Program-made: the position numbers and the translations under genes
Notes under the pieces: generated by a model
What the model was told of the DNA's origin: nothing
What the model saw: only the letters and a program-made list of their open reading frames with translations
Databases searched by the model: none
Assembly (NCBI RefSeq): GCF_001613065.1
Contig: NZ_BDBQ01000019.1
Location: forward strand, 1 to 43,817
Reading direction: 5' to 3'
Length of the DNA stretch: 43,817 bases
Source of the DNA: Nocardia miyunensis NBRC 108239
GTDB taxonomy: Bacteria > Actinomycetota > Actinomycetes > Mycobacteriales > Mycobacteriaceae
Shown: positions 1-8,112 of the stretch, piece after piece
Layout: each line of letters opens with the position of its first letter
Position numbering within the stretch: the stretch's first letter is position 1

Positions 1-2
1 CG

Positions 3-2447
3 GGCCGGTCGGGCGATGCCGAGGCGCGCTCGCGTTCCCGGGACGTCGCACCGCCGCGTGAGCGCCGTCCGATGCGCGAGGACGCGGCCTCCGATCGTCT
101 GGCGATCGAATCCTCCACTGCTCGTGAGCAGTCCGTCACCACGCGGGAGCACTCCACCTCACGTGCCGGAGCGATTCCCGCACTCGACGCGCCCGCCGCG
201 AACGGCCCGGCGCCCACGAACGGCAAGACGGCCTCAAACGAGACGAAGCCCGCCGCCGATGGTCCGGGTCCGGTCGACGCGAGGCGTGGCCCGGCCGATA
301 CCGGCACACGCAATTCCACGTCCCGGCCCGCGACGGCGCGCGACCGTGGCAACCAGCAGACACCCGACCGGTCGGGCGGTGCGGCCCGGGGGACCGAACA
401 GCGTGTGAGAGGTCGTGAGGACATGCGAGACGGGCAGGGCGGTCGGCGTCAGCGCCCGCCGCAGGATTTATCCGAGCAGGCCGGACCGCCCGACCCCCGC
501 GCCGCACGCCCGCGTTCGGGACCGGATACGTTGTCCGGCAACGGATCCCATCCGGATCCGCAGCGCGCCGACCCGGGGCATCTGACCCGCAGCCGTGCCC
601 CGATGTCGCAGCGCAATCGCCGCCGGGTGACCGATCGCAACGGCGGCGAGACCGTCCGCGGCGAATCCCAGCGCACGGCCCCGGTTCCGGCGAGGTCGTC
701 GTCGGCTCGAAAGGGCAAGGGCGGCAAGCAGCCGAAAAAGGGGCCGCCGCTGCTGGACGAGCTCACCCGGGCCCGGCTGGAGATGACCGCCCGCGAGGGC
801 GCGGGTCTGCGCGCGGGCTGGGCGGCCTTCCGCATCCGCACCGACGATCTGCGCCGGATGAACGCCGCGGCCCGCCTCGAATCGGAGGACGAGGACGGAT
901 TCGACCGCACCACAGCGCAATTGACCGATCGCGGTTATCTCGGCGCGGGCGGCGGCCGGATGAACGTCGTGGGCCGTCCGGTCGAATACCGCGCCACCAC
1001 CGCGCAGGTCGCGGGCCTGTGGCCGTGGTCGGTCGGCGCGGGCGCGCCGCTGATCGGCACCCCGCTCGGCTCGCATCTGCACACCGGAGCCCCGGTCTGC
1101 TTCGATCCGATGAACTGGTTCATGCGTGGCAGTTTCATCACCGCGCCGAGCCTGTTCGTCCTGGGACTCAACGGATTCGGTAAATCCTCGCTGGTGCGCC
1201 GGATCGTGCTGGGCGGTGTCGCGCAGGGCATCACGCCGCTGATCCTGGCCGATGTCAAACCCGACTACCGCAAACTGGTGGAGATGGTCGGCGGACAGGT
1301 CATCGACCTGGGTTACGGCCACGGCAAGCTCAATCCGCTGGCCGGTGGTGTCCTCGGCTCGGTCGTGCCGCTGCTGAACGATATGCCCGCCTTGCAGGTT
1401 CAGGTGACCCAGGAACTGCGGGCCCGCCAGGTCACCCTGATCGCCGGTCTGGTCGAACTCGTGCGCGGTGCGCGGGTGCGCGACTACGAGGAGACGCTCA
1501 TCTCGACCGCGCTGAGCATCCTGTACCGGGAGGGCAGCGAGTTCGCCCCGGAGAATCCGCCGATCATGGAGAATCTGCTCGAGGTCATCGTCGAGGGCGG
1601 CGAGCAGCTGATGCTCGACGCCGGTGCGGACAGCCCCGAGGAGTACCACGAATCCATCAAGGGTCTGCGCCGCTCGCTGCGCGCCCTGACCCAGGGTCCG
1701 TTCGGCGCGGTGTTCAACGGGCAGACGACCACGCCAATCGACACCACCGCGGTCGCGGTCTGCATCGACGTCTCGCACATCCCCACCGGCGATAAGAAGC
1801 TCAAGGCCGCGGTCATGCTGGCCTGCTGGGCCGACGGATTCGCCTCGGTGGAGGCGGCACACGTGCTCGCCGACGCGGAACTGGGCGCGCAGCGCTATTT
1901 CCAGGTGGTCATGGACGAGCTGTGGCAGGTACTGGGCCTGGGCGATTTCATGGTCGATCGCGTCGACGAACTGACCCGTCTGCAACGCGGCCTGGCCACC
2001 TCGCTGATCATGATCAGCCACACCATCAAAGATCTGCAGTCGCTCGGTTCGGAAGCCGCGATCGCCAAGGCGATCGGTTTCCTCGAACGCGCCCGCGCGA
2101 AGATCTTCGGCGCGCTGCCGCCGGAGGAGATCAAACGTCTGGATTCCACGATTCCGTTCACCTCCGCCGAGGAGGAGATGGTGACGGGATGGTCGGCGCC
2201 GCAGGCGTTGACCGGTGAGGCGCTCAAACCCGGACAAGCCCGCCCACCCGCACCCGGTACCGGTAAATTCCTGCTGAAGATCGGCGAGGATCGCCGTCCC
2301 GGCATACCGTTCCACATGGAATTCACGATCTCGGAGAAGGAAAGCGGAATCCACGAAACCAACCAGCGTTTCAGCGAATTCACCGAATCCACCGCACGCC
2401 GCGGTGACGACGCCGCACCGAGCGGTGACGAGGGGAGTGCTGCGTGA
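3..2447 (+). CDS. VirB4/TraC-like conjugation ATPase, 5' partial
   Basis: Likely energises assembly of a conjugative type IV secretion channel at the inner membrane. The frame is open to the left edge, so the annotated start lies outside the window. An internal ATG at 423, with GAGAGG ten bases upstream, is an alternative start. The first ~220 codons are low-complexity, rich in Arg, Pro, Ser and Gly, and surely disordered. The folded part begins near base 740. It contains a Walker A motif GLNGFGKS at 1164-1187 and a Walker B motif ending VVMDEL at 1905-1922, followed by a sensor-like LIMISHTIKDL segment. This is the layout of VirB4/DUF87-type ATPases. It is the first visible gene of a rightward cluster that also encodes a cell-wall hydrolase and a coupling ATPase, which supports a transfer role. 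Other hexameric P-loop secretion ATPases cannot be excluded. Confidence 0.8.
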   Translation, partial: GRSGDAEARSRSRDVAPPRERRPMREDAASDRLAIESSTAREQSVTTREHSTSRAGAIPALDAPAANGPAPTNGKTASNETKPAADGPGPVDARRGPADTGTRNSTSRPATARDRGNQQTPDRSGGAARGTEQRVRGREDMRDGQGGRRQRPPQDLSEQAGPPDPRAARPRSGPDTLSGNGSHPDPQRADPGHLTRSRAPMSQRNRRRVTDRNGGETVRGESQRTAPVPARSSSARKGKGGKQPKKGPPLLDELTRARLEMTAREGAGLRAGWAAFRIRTDDLRRMNAAARLESEDEDGFDRTTAQLTDRGYLGAGGGRMNVVGRPVEYRATTAQVAGLWPWSVGAGAPLIGTPLGSHLHTGAPVCFDPMNWFMRGSFITAPSLFVLGLNGFGKSSLVRRIVLGGVAQGITPLILADVKPDYRKLVEMVGGQVIDLGYGHGKLNPLAGGVLGSVVPLLNDMPALQVQVTQELRARQVTLIAGLVELVRGARVRDYEETLISTALSILYREGSEFAPENPPIMENLLEVIVEGGEQLMLDAGADSPEEYHESIKGLRRSLRALTQGPFGAVFNGQTTTPIDTTAVAVCIDVSHIPTGDKKLKAAVMLACWADGFASVEAAHVLADAELGAQRYFQVVMDELWQVLGLGDFMVDRVDELTRLQRGLATSLIMISHTIKDLQSLGSEAAIAKAIGFLERARAKIFGALPPEEIKRLDSTIPFTSAEEEMVTGWSAPQALTGEALKPGQARPPAPGTGKFLLKIGEDRRPGIPFHMEFTISEKESGIHETNQRFSEFTESTARRGDDAAPSGDEGSAA

Positions 2448-2508
2448 GAGCGAACCGGGCGGTGGCGCAGGCGCCTTCGCGGATTCGGCGGTCAGGGAGG
2501 CTGGCACG

Positions 2509-2817
2509 ATGATGCCGCACAGGTCCTATCGCAGGGTGTCACCGCAGGTGCGCCAGGCCGCGGTGGAACAGGTCATCGCCCTGACGGGCAAGCTGCGCAG
2601 CGAATCCGAGGCGTGCCGGGTGGTGGCCGAGCAGATCGGCGTGCACGCCAATTCGGTCCGCAACTGGGTGCGTGCCGCGGAGGGCCCCGGCCTGGATCGA
2701 ATGGACGCGGGCGCGCTGCGGCGCAAAGTCGCTCTGCTGCAACAGCAACTGGCCGCCGCCGCCGAGATGAATCGCACCCTGGTGGAAACCCTCAACGACA
2801 CCCAGCGCAGCACATGA
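2509..2817 (+). CDS. IS3 OrfA-like helix-turn-helix protein
   Basis: A 102-residue basic protein. Residues 5-57 resemble the HTH_Tnp_1 domain of IS3/IS911 OrfA: a SPQVRQAAVEQVI start, then a helix-turn-helix ending in IGVHANSVRNWVRAA. Residues 66-98 form a predicted leucine-zipper-like coiled coil (ALRRKVALLQQQLAAA), as in OrfA dimerisation regions. ATG 2509 was chosen because AGGGAGG at 2494-2500 lies eight bases upstream; longer in-frame starts overlap the preceding gene and add low-complexity sequence. No OrfB/integrase catalytic partner and no inverted repeats flank it, so it is unlikely to be a working transposon. It sits inside the secretion-type operon, 61 bases after the ATPase stop and 31 bases before the next gene. 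I infer a domesticated DNA-binding protein, possibly the operon's regulator or a DNA-processing accessory. Confidence 0.75.
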   Translation: MMPHRSYRRVSPQVRQAAVEQVIALTGKLRSESEACRVVAEQIGVHANSVRNWVRAAEGPGLDRMDAGALRRKVALLQQQLAAAAEMNRTLVETLNDTQRST

Positions 2818-2848
2818 TCGCTGCCCAGCGACGAATGGGCGTGCCGCG

Positions 2849-4555
2849 GTGAACGGGAAATCTCTGCTGTGGGTGGGATTCGGCAGTGTGATCGGGCTGA
2901 TCGCGCTGATCGTGATCATCGTGCTGCCCTCCTCCGAGGACGACTGCGCCGATCAGCCGACCGTCTCGGTCACCGCGCCGGTCCCGAGCGTCGCGGCGCA
3001 GGCACAACCCTCGCCGGCCTCGGGCGCGGCGAAACCGACCGGATCCACAGCATCGGTGCCGAACGCGCCTGCGGCGGCGTCACATTCGACGGTCCCCGAT
3101 GTGCCCGCGGCAGCGGTGAATCCGGGTACGGGCGAAGACCGGCCGGGCGGGAGCCTGGCGCCGATCCGGCGGACCTGGCCGCTGTCGGCCGGATCGTTCC
3201 AGATCTCCGACACGTTCGGTTCGCGCGGTGGCACCCATCTCGGCGTCGACCTGGCAGCCCCGGACGGTACGACCATCTACTCGGTGGCCGACGGCACGGT
3301 CGTCGCGGCCGGACCGGCCTCCGGATTCGGCAACTGGATCGTGGTCGACTCCACGGATGTCAACGGACGTCCGTTCTCCGCGGTGTACGGGCACGAATGG
3401 GCCAGTGGCGTCGGGGTGCGGGTGGGACAGACCGTGCGTGCCGGTCAGCCGATCGGCCGGGTGGGCTCGGCCGGACAGGCCACCGGGCCGCACCTGCATT
3501 TCGAGATCGTTCCCGGCGGCCGTCTCAACGGCGGGCATCAGATCGACCCGCTGCCCTGGTTGGACGGCGCACCGACCCCGCAGGCCAGCGGTGCGGTGCC
3601 GAATGCGGTGAATCCGTTGTGCGGCCTCGGGTTCGGGACCGCCGGTGGCGCACTCGCCGCCGGCAAGGTGCCCGCCGACCTCGAAATCTGGTATCGCCGT
3701 GCGGGATCCATCTGCCCGGAGATCACCTCCTCGATCCTGGCCGCCCAGGGCAAACAGGAGTCGGGATTCCGGCGCGGGCTGACTTCCCCGGCAGGTGCCG
3801 AGGGTTTGGCCCAATTCTTGCCCGGCACAGCACGATCCGCCGATCCGGACGACGGCAGACCCTACCTGCTCGATGCCGACGGCAACGGCACGGCGAGCCT
3901 GTGGGACGACGGCGACGCGATCATCGCGCAGGGCCGCTACATGTGCTCGCTGGCCCACCGGATCGAGGGCTGGATCGGGCAGGGGAAGGTGCGTGGCGAC
4001 GTCGTGCCGTTGGCGTTGGCGGCGTACAACGCCGGTGAGGGCGCGGTACTGGCCTCGGGCGGGATGCCCGACCAGGTCCCCGCGCACTTCTCCGAGACCC
4101 AGCCGTACGTGGCGAACATCCTGGCGATGGAGGCGCAGTACCGCGCGCCCGGCTCGATGGGTAGCTTCCAACCGGACGGCGGGTCCGGCGGCGATCAGAT
4201 CGTGCGGGCCGGTGAGCAGTGGATCGGCACCCCGTACGTGTGGGGCGGCGGTGGTCCGTCCGGGCCTACCGGAGGCGGTCTGGACGGGCCGGGCCTGACC
4301 TCGGCGTCGGTGTTCGCGGCGTCCTCCGGCCGGATTATCCTGCCGCGCACGGCCGAACAGCAGTGGGAGAAGGGCTCGGAGGTTCCGTTGAGTGCGGCGC
4401 GTCCGGGTGATCTGGTGTTCTTCGATTTCGGCCTGCGCGGGCCCGCGGACGTCGGCATCTATCTCGGCAGCGGCCGCATGCTGCGCGCGGCCGATCCGTC
4501 CGGTGTGGGCCGGGCCGCGGTACCCGGTGACGGACGGTTACGGAGGGTGATGTGA
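2849..4555 (+). CDS. Membrane-anchored M23 peptidase / lytic transglycosylase with degenerate NlpC/P60 domain
   Basis: A 568-residue three-module cell-wall protein. Residues ~6-27 are a signal anchor, followed by an Ala/Pro/Ser linker to ~110. Residues ~115-235 are an M23 (LytM) endopeptidase with zinc motifs H130xxxD134 and H215-L-H217. Residues ~280-430 are a lytic-transglycosylase fold with catalytic Glu304 in KQESGF and the later AAYNAGEGAV motif. Residues ~450-568 look like NlpC/P60, but the catalytic Cys of the DCSG motif is replaced (D479-G-P-G) and the usual His before VGIYLG is Asp534. That third module therefore looks catalytically dead and may only bind muropeptide. GTG 2849 is the only sensible start, with a weak ribosome site. 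Its place between conjugation ATPases implies opening peptidoglycan for the channel, like VirB1-type proteins. The stop overlaps the next GTG. Confidence 0.88.
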   Translation: MNGKSLLWVGFGSVIGLIALIVIIVLPSSEDDCADQPTVSVTAPVPSVAAQAQPSPASGAAKPTGSTASVPNAPAAASHSTVPDVPAAAVNPGTGEDRPGGSLAPIRRTWPLSAGSFQISDTFGSRGGTHLGVDLAAPDGTTIYSVADGTVVAAGPASGFGNWIVVDSTDVNGRPFSAVYGHEWASGVGVRVGQTVRAGQPIGRVGSAGQATGPHLHFEIVPGGRLNGGHQIDPLPWLDGAPTPQASGAVPNAVNPLCGLGFGTAGGALAAGKVPADLEIWYRRAGSICPEITSSILAAQGKQESGFRRGLTSPAGAEGLAQFLPGTARSADPDDGRPYLLDADGNGTASLWDDGDAIIAQGRYMCSLAHRIEGWIGQGKVRGDVVPLALAAYNAGEGAVLASGGMPDQVPAHFSETQPYVANILAMEAQYRAPGSMGSFQPDGGSGGDQIVRAGEQWIGTPYVWGGGGPSGPTGGGLDGPGLTSASVFAASSGRIILPRTAEQQWEKGSEVPLSAARPGDLVFFDFGLRGPADVGIYLGSGRMLRAADPSGVGRAAVPGDGRLRRVM

Positions 4556-5241
4556 GCCGGACAGCTGTGCACGACCGCGGACGCGCGGGACACGCCGAGA
4601 TCACCGAATTGCCGAGAGCTGTCAACAGTCCCGTGCGCCCGATAGCCTGGAGGACAGACATGGTCGGCCGCCGCCCGCCGGGCGGGCGGGCCTCGGTGAC
4701 CGGGCGATACGCGATAGTGGTGGTGATGCTGGTGGTGGGCGTCGCGATGTTGGCCGCCGCATGCGCCGGGGGCACCGGAGCCGACTACACGCAGCAGCCC
4801 ACGACCACGGTCCGGCAGCTGGAAGCGGTGCCGCCGCCGGACCCGAGCACACCCGACGGCGTCGCGGTGGCGGCGCTGCAGGAGATCTACACCTGGTACC
4901 CGGCGACCGAGTCCGAGGGGACGTCGCTGTCGCGGGCGCGGCGGTACCTCGGCCCGACCCTGCTGCGGACGCTGGATTCCCCGCCGAGCGTCGCGGAGAC
5001 GCCGAAACCCTCACTGCAGTGGGCGGATTGGGCCACGGCCGGGGCGAAGATCGAGGCGTTCGCGTTCGCGTCGGGGGAGAAGGCGCCGTCCACCGGCGAT
5101 CCGGATCATCAGCAGTACAAGATCGGAATCGAGCAGACCGTCCTCTACCCGGACGGGCGGCGCGAACCGCTGCCGCCGACGACGGTCATCGCCACCGTCG
5201 TGTCCACCGGCGGAGTCTGGCGACTCGACGGATTCCGTTGA
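4552..5241 (+). CDS. Membrane-anchored NTF2/VirB8-like conjugation protein
   Basis: A 229-residue protein if begun at GTG 4552, which overlaps the previous stop and has CGGAGGG at 4541-4547. ATG 4660, with GGAGG six bases upstream, would give 193 residues and place the hydrophobic segment near the N-terminus; both starts are credible. The hydrophobic stretch YAIVVVMLVVGVAMLAAAC is a transmembrane or signal segment. It ends in AAAC, a poor lipobox, so a lipoprotein is possible but unproven. The remaining ~150 residues (VAVAALQEIYTWYPAT to the terminal VWRLDGFR) have the helix-then-strands pattern of NTF2-like folds, seen in VirB8/TcpC proteins of transfer channels. The fold assignment is inference from pattern and context; the conjugation role comes mainly from the tightly packed neighbours. 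Confidence 0.7.
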   Translation: MSRTAVHDRGRAGHAEITELPRAVNSPVRPIAWRTDMVGRRPPGGRASVTGRYAIVVVMLVVGVAMLAAACAGGTGADYTQQPTTTVRQLEAVPPPDPSTPDGVAVAALQEIYTWYPATESEGTSLSRARRYLGPTLLRTLDSPPSVAETPKPSLQWADWATAGAKIEAFAFASGEKAPSTGDPDHQQYKIGIEQTVLYPDGRREPLPPTTVIATVVSTGGVWRLDGFR

Positions 5242-5277
5242 GCGGCAACAACATATACGGTCACCCAGGAGGCTGAG

Positions 5278-7188
5278 ATGGCGAAGAAGGTGAAGGATCC
5301 GGCCGACCCGGGTCCCGACCACACCCTGATTCTGATCTATGTCGGATTCGCGGTCGTCGGAACCCTGTGGGTGGCACTGCAACTGGGCAACTGGCTGTCC
5401 ACGCCCAAGCAGGACATCCCGATCAATCCGATCGCGATCGTCGCCTCGTTCGCGCGGGGGAAACTCAGCTGGCCGATGCCCGCCACGGTGATCGTGATTC
5501 TGGTGATCGTGCTGTTGATCGCGTTCGTCACGGTGCGCAAGGAGATGCGCAAGCGCGCCGGTAAAGGCAAGCTACCGGTCGACGACAAGGCTCAGTACAT
5601 GGGCATGGGCGGCTCCATCGCCGCGCTGACCGAACAGGGCGTGCGGGAGAAGGCCGAGCAGCTCGGTGTCGGCTCGGGGCGCGGGTCGGGTGGCCTGGAG
5701 TCGGGCCTGTCGCGCAATCAGGGTCTGGGCTACAACGATTCACCGGGTGTGCCGATCGGGATCTCGGTCGCCGAGGGTATGCCGCTGTACGGCTCGTACG
5801 AGGATCTGCACCTGGACATCTGGGGGCCGCGGCAGGGCAAGTCGACCTCGCGGGTGATCCCGGCGATTCTGTCCGCCATCGGCCCGGTGCTGGTCACCTC
5901 GAACAAGCGTGACGTGGTCGACGCGACCCGCGGTGTGCGTGAGCGCCAAGGGGATACGCGCCACGTGTACGTCTTCGATCCGCAGGGCGTGGCCCTGGAC
6001 GTGGATCAGCCGATCAACTGGTACTGGGATCCGCTGCGCTGGGTCGATGCGCGTCGCCGCGGTTGCGAGATGCGTGCCGCACAGTTGGCCGGGCACTTCG
6101 CCGACGCGGACTCCGGCCTGGATTCGAAGGGGGACAAGTACTTCGACGCCGAGGCCGAGGACCTGCTGGCGAACCTGTTCCTGGCCGCCGCGGTGGCGCA
6201 GCGGCCGATCGTGCAGGTGTGGGAGTGGGTCACCAACCCGAACAACCCCGAACCCATCGAGATGCTGCGTCAGGCGACGCCGTACTGGGCCAATGTGGCC
6301 GATCTGAGCCTGTCCGCGTCATCCTTGTCCGCGCAGTACAACACCGATCCGCGCACCAAGAGCGGCATCTTCGGCACCGCGAAGAAGATGATCGGCTGCC
6401 TGAAGATGTCCAATGTGCACCAGTGGATCACCCCGGGCGGCGATCGTCGGGAGTTCGACGAGCTGGAATTCCTGGAGCGCAACGGAACCCTGTACTGCCT
6501 CTCGCTGGAGGGCCGCGGTTCGGCCGCCCCGCTGGTCAGCGCCCTGACCGCGGCGGTGGTCGATGTGGCGATGCGCGAGGCGGCCCGCTCGCCGCACGGA
6601 CGTCTGCGGGTGCCGCTGCTGGCGGTGCTGGACGAGGCGGCCAACGTCGTGCGCTGGAAGGATCTGCCCAAGCAGTACAGCCATTTCGGCTCGCGCGGCA
6701 TCGTGGTGATGACGGTGTTGCAGTCCTGGGCACAGGGCGCCCGATGCTGGGGCGAGGACGGTATGGAGGCGTTGTGGTCCGCCGCCAATATCAAGGTCCT
6801 CGGCAGCGGTATCGACGATACGAAGTTTCTCGCCGAACGGTCTGAGGCGATCGGCGATTACGACGTGATCTCCCAGTCGATGTCCGAATCCAAGGGCGGC
6901 AAGAGCTATTCGCGTTCGCTCGGCTCCTCGCGGACGTTGAACGTCAACGCGCTGGTCACCCTGCCGCGCGGCCGCGCGGTCGTGTTCACCTCGGGTGCGC
7001 CCGCGGTGATGGTGCGCACGGTTCCGTGGTGGGAGGGCCCATACGCCGACGCGGTGCGGGATTCCATCGCACGGTACGAGCCAGGCGCCCGCACCACCCA
7101 GATCAGCGATCTGGTCGAGGAGCGCGGTCTGGTCCGGGAGGCGCCGGCCGAGCAGTACGGTCAGCCCGAGGAGGTGCAGCCCCTGTGA
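5278..7188 (+). CDS. VirD4/TraG-type coupling ATPase (T4CP)
   Basis: A 636-residue inner-membrane ATPase expected to recruit DNA or protein substrate to the transfer channel. Two N-terminal membrane helices lie at about residues 16-37 and 66-88. The P-loop GPRQGKST spans residues 183-190 and the Walker B Asp/Glu are D452-E453 in LLAVLDEAA. It continues with the TraG/TraD-like signature SRGIVVMTVLQSWAQG and a long C-terminal segment with ALWSAANIKVLGSG. The arrangement is that of type IV coupling proteins in Gram-positive and actinobacterial conjugation systems. ATG 5278 has AGGAGG five bases upstream. The gene follows the membrane protein by 36 bases and precedes the DUF4913 gene by 69 bases, consistent with one operon. 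Both nucleotide-binding motifs look intact, so it should be active. Confidence 0.9.
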   Translation: MAKKVKDPADPGPDHTLILIYVGFAVVGTLWVALQLGNWLSTPKQDIPINPIAIVASFARGKLSWPMPATVIVILVIVLLIAFVTVRKEMRKRAGKGKLPVDDKAQYMGMGGSIAALTEQGVREKAEQLGVGSGRGSGGLESGLSRNQGLGYNDSPGVPIGISVAEGMPLYGSYEDLHLDIWGPRQGKSTSRVIPAILSAIGPVLVTSNKRDVVDATRGVRERQGDTRHVYVFDPQGVALDVDQPINWYWDPLRWVDARRRGCEMRAAQLAGHFADADSGLDSKGDKYFDAEAEDLLANLFLAAAVAQRPIVQVWEWVTNPNNPEPIEMLRQATPYWANVADLSLSASSLSAQYNTDPRTKSGIFGTAKKMIGCLKMSNVHQWITPGGDRREFDELEFLERNGTLYCLSLEGRGSAAPLVSALTAAVVDVAMREAARSPHGRLRVPLLAVLDEAANVVRWKDLPKQYSHFGSRGIVVMTVLQSWAQGARCWGEDGMEALWSAANIKVLGSGIDDTKFLAERSEAIGDYDVISQSMSESKGGKSYSRSLGSSRTLNVNALVTLPRGRAVVFTSGAPAVMVRTVPWWEGPYADAVRDSIARYEPGARTTQISDLVEERGLVREAPAEQYGQPEEVQPL

Positions 7189-7257
7189 GTGCGTGCGGTG
7201 AGTGGGCTCTCGGCGTGATGCGTTCCGCCGCAATGGAATCGAAGGGGAGGTGAGGAC

Positions 7258-7998
7258 TTGACCGAACCGGAGCAGTACCTCACGCACTTCCCGGACGTCG
7301 TGGCGTTCGTGGATCAGTATCTGCGTTATGTGTACCAGCGGCAGGTCACCGATACGACCGATGCGGTGTGGTGCCCGGAGTGGTGGCGGCACCCCGAGGC
7401 CGTGGCGCGGCTGGATACGCTGTGGCGGGCGTGGGAGAACCAGCGGCGCGATGACAGTAAGGGTTTGAGCATCTGGTTCCTCGACCACGCCGATAAGCAC
7501 ATGGCGAAACTGCTGGACCCCACTGGCCCGTTCAAGTACTGCAGTTCCAGGCACGGGCATCGCCAACTGCTGGCGCCGTTGCCGTTGCGCACCCCGCCGC
7601 CCGGAATGTTCAACGACGTGACCGACGACGCGAAAATCTACAAGTCGGTGGTGCAGTTCGTCGAGAACTACCTGAGCATGACCTTTCAGCGGCAGGTCAC
7701 CGATACGACGGATACGGTGTGGTGCCCGGAGTGGTGGCGGCATCCCGAGGCCGTGGCGCGGCTGGATGCGCTGTGGCGAGCTTGGGAAGACCTCAGGCAA
7801 CAGAGTGCGACCGGCCTCAGCGAGTGGTTCGTGGAGCATGCCGACGGGCATATGAAGCAGTTGTTCGATCCGCGTGGCACTTTCCGCTACTGCAGTGCAC
7901 GGCACGGCCACAAGGATTTGCTGAGCCCACTGCCGACCGCGGAGCCCGGGGGCGGGATGTTCAGCAATCCGGCGGACGCCGAGGAATATCAGGTCTGA
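7258..7998 (+). CDS. Tandem DUF4913-domain protein
   Basis: A 246-residue protein made of two copies of the same ~117-residue domain (about residues 10-115 and 127-232), which I recognise as DUF4913. It is often found next to actinobacterial transfer genes, and its function is unknown to me. Each copy carries QRQVTDTTDxVWCPEWWRHPEAVARLD, a middle HADxHM motif and a terminal YCSxRHGH motif. The conserved Cys/His pattern (WCPEWW, HADxHM, YCSxRHGH) could form a metal site; this is inference. The start is TTG 7258, placed by GGGGAGG at 7244-7250 seven bases upstream. It is the last gene of the rightward cluster. The two copies are unusually alike at DNA level, suggesting recent duplication or gene conversion. 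A convergent hairpin follows the stop. Confidence 0.8.
   Translation: MTEPEQYLTHFPDVVAFVDQYLRYVYQRQVTDTTDAVWCPEWWRHPEAVARLDTLWRAWENQRRDDSKGLSIWFLDHADKHMAKLLDPTGPFKYCSSRHGHRQLLAPLPLRTPPPGMFNDVTDDAKIYKSVVQFVENYLSMTFQRQVTDTTDTVWCPEWWRHPEAVARLDALWRAWEDLRQQSATGLSEWFVEHADGHMKQLFDPRGTFRYCSARHGHKDLLSPLPTAEPGGGMFSNPADAEEYQV
7336..7788 (+). repeat. Intragenic direct repeat within the DUF4913 gene
   Basis: Bases 7336-7437 and 7687-7788 match at 95 of 102 positions by eye, 351 bases (117 codons) apart. The seven differences are mostly third-position changes. The flanking parts of the two domains diverge much more at DNA level, so this block has either been copied recently or is kept similar by gene conversion. 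Confidence 0.9.
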
Positions 7999-8054
7999 AC
8001 CGGAACCGGCTGCGCGACAGCGGGTTCTGGTGAATCTGGTCCAGCTGCTGAATA

Positions 8055-8100
8055 CACCGCACTGCCCGGGACATCGGAATAGATACCCCGGGCAGCGGTG
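8055..8100. terminator. Hairpin between convergent genes
   Basis: An inverted repeat with CTGCCCGGG at 8062-8070 paired to CCCGGGCAG at 8087-8095. It is extended by CACCG (8055-8059) and CGGTG (8096-8100), with a 16-base loop. It lies between the stop of the DUF4913 gene and the stop of the leftward coiled-coil gene. No long T-run follows, as is usual in these organisms. Confidence 0.6.
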
Positions 8101-8112
8101 AACCGATCGGAA

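Noticed and set aside
468..2507. 679-codon minus-strand frame opposite the VirB4-like gene
   Set aside because: It is a high-GC shadow with no domain or ribosome site; the plus strand carries clear P-loop motifs.
6319..7911. 530-codon minus-strand frame
   Set aside because: It spans opposite two good genes and their intergenic gap, and is His/Arg-rich, typical of antisense translation.
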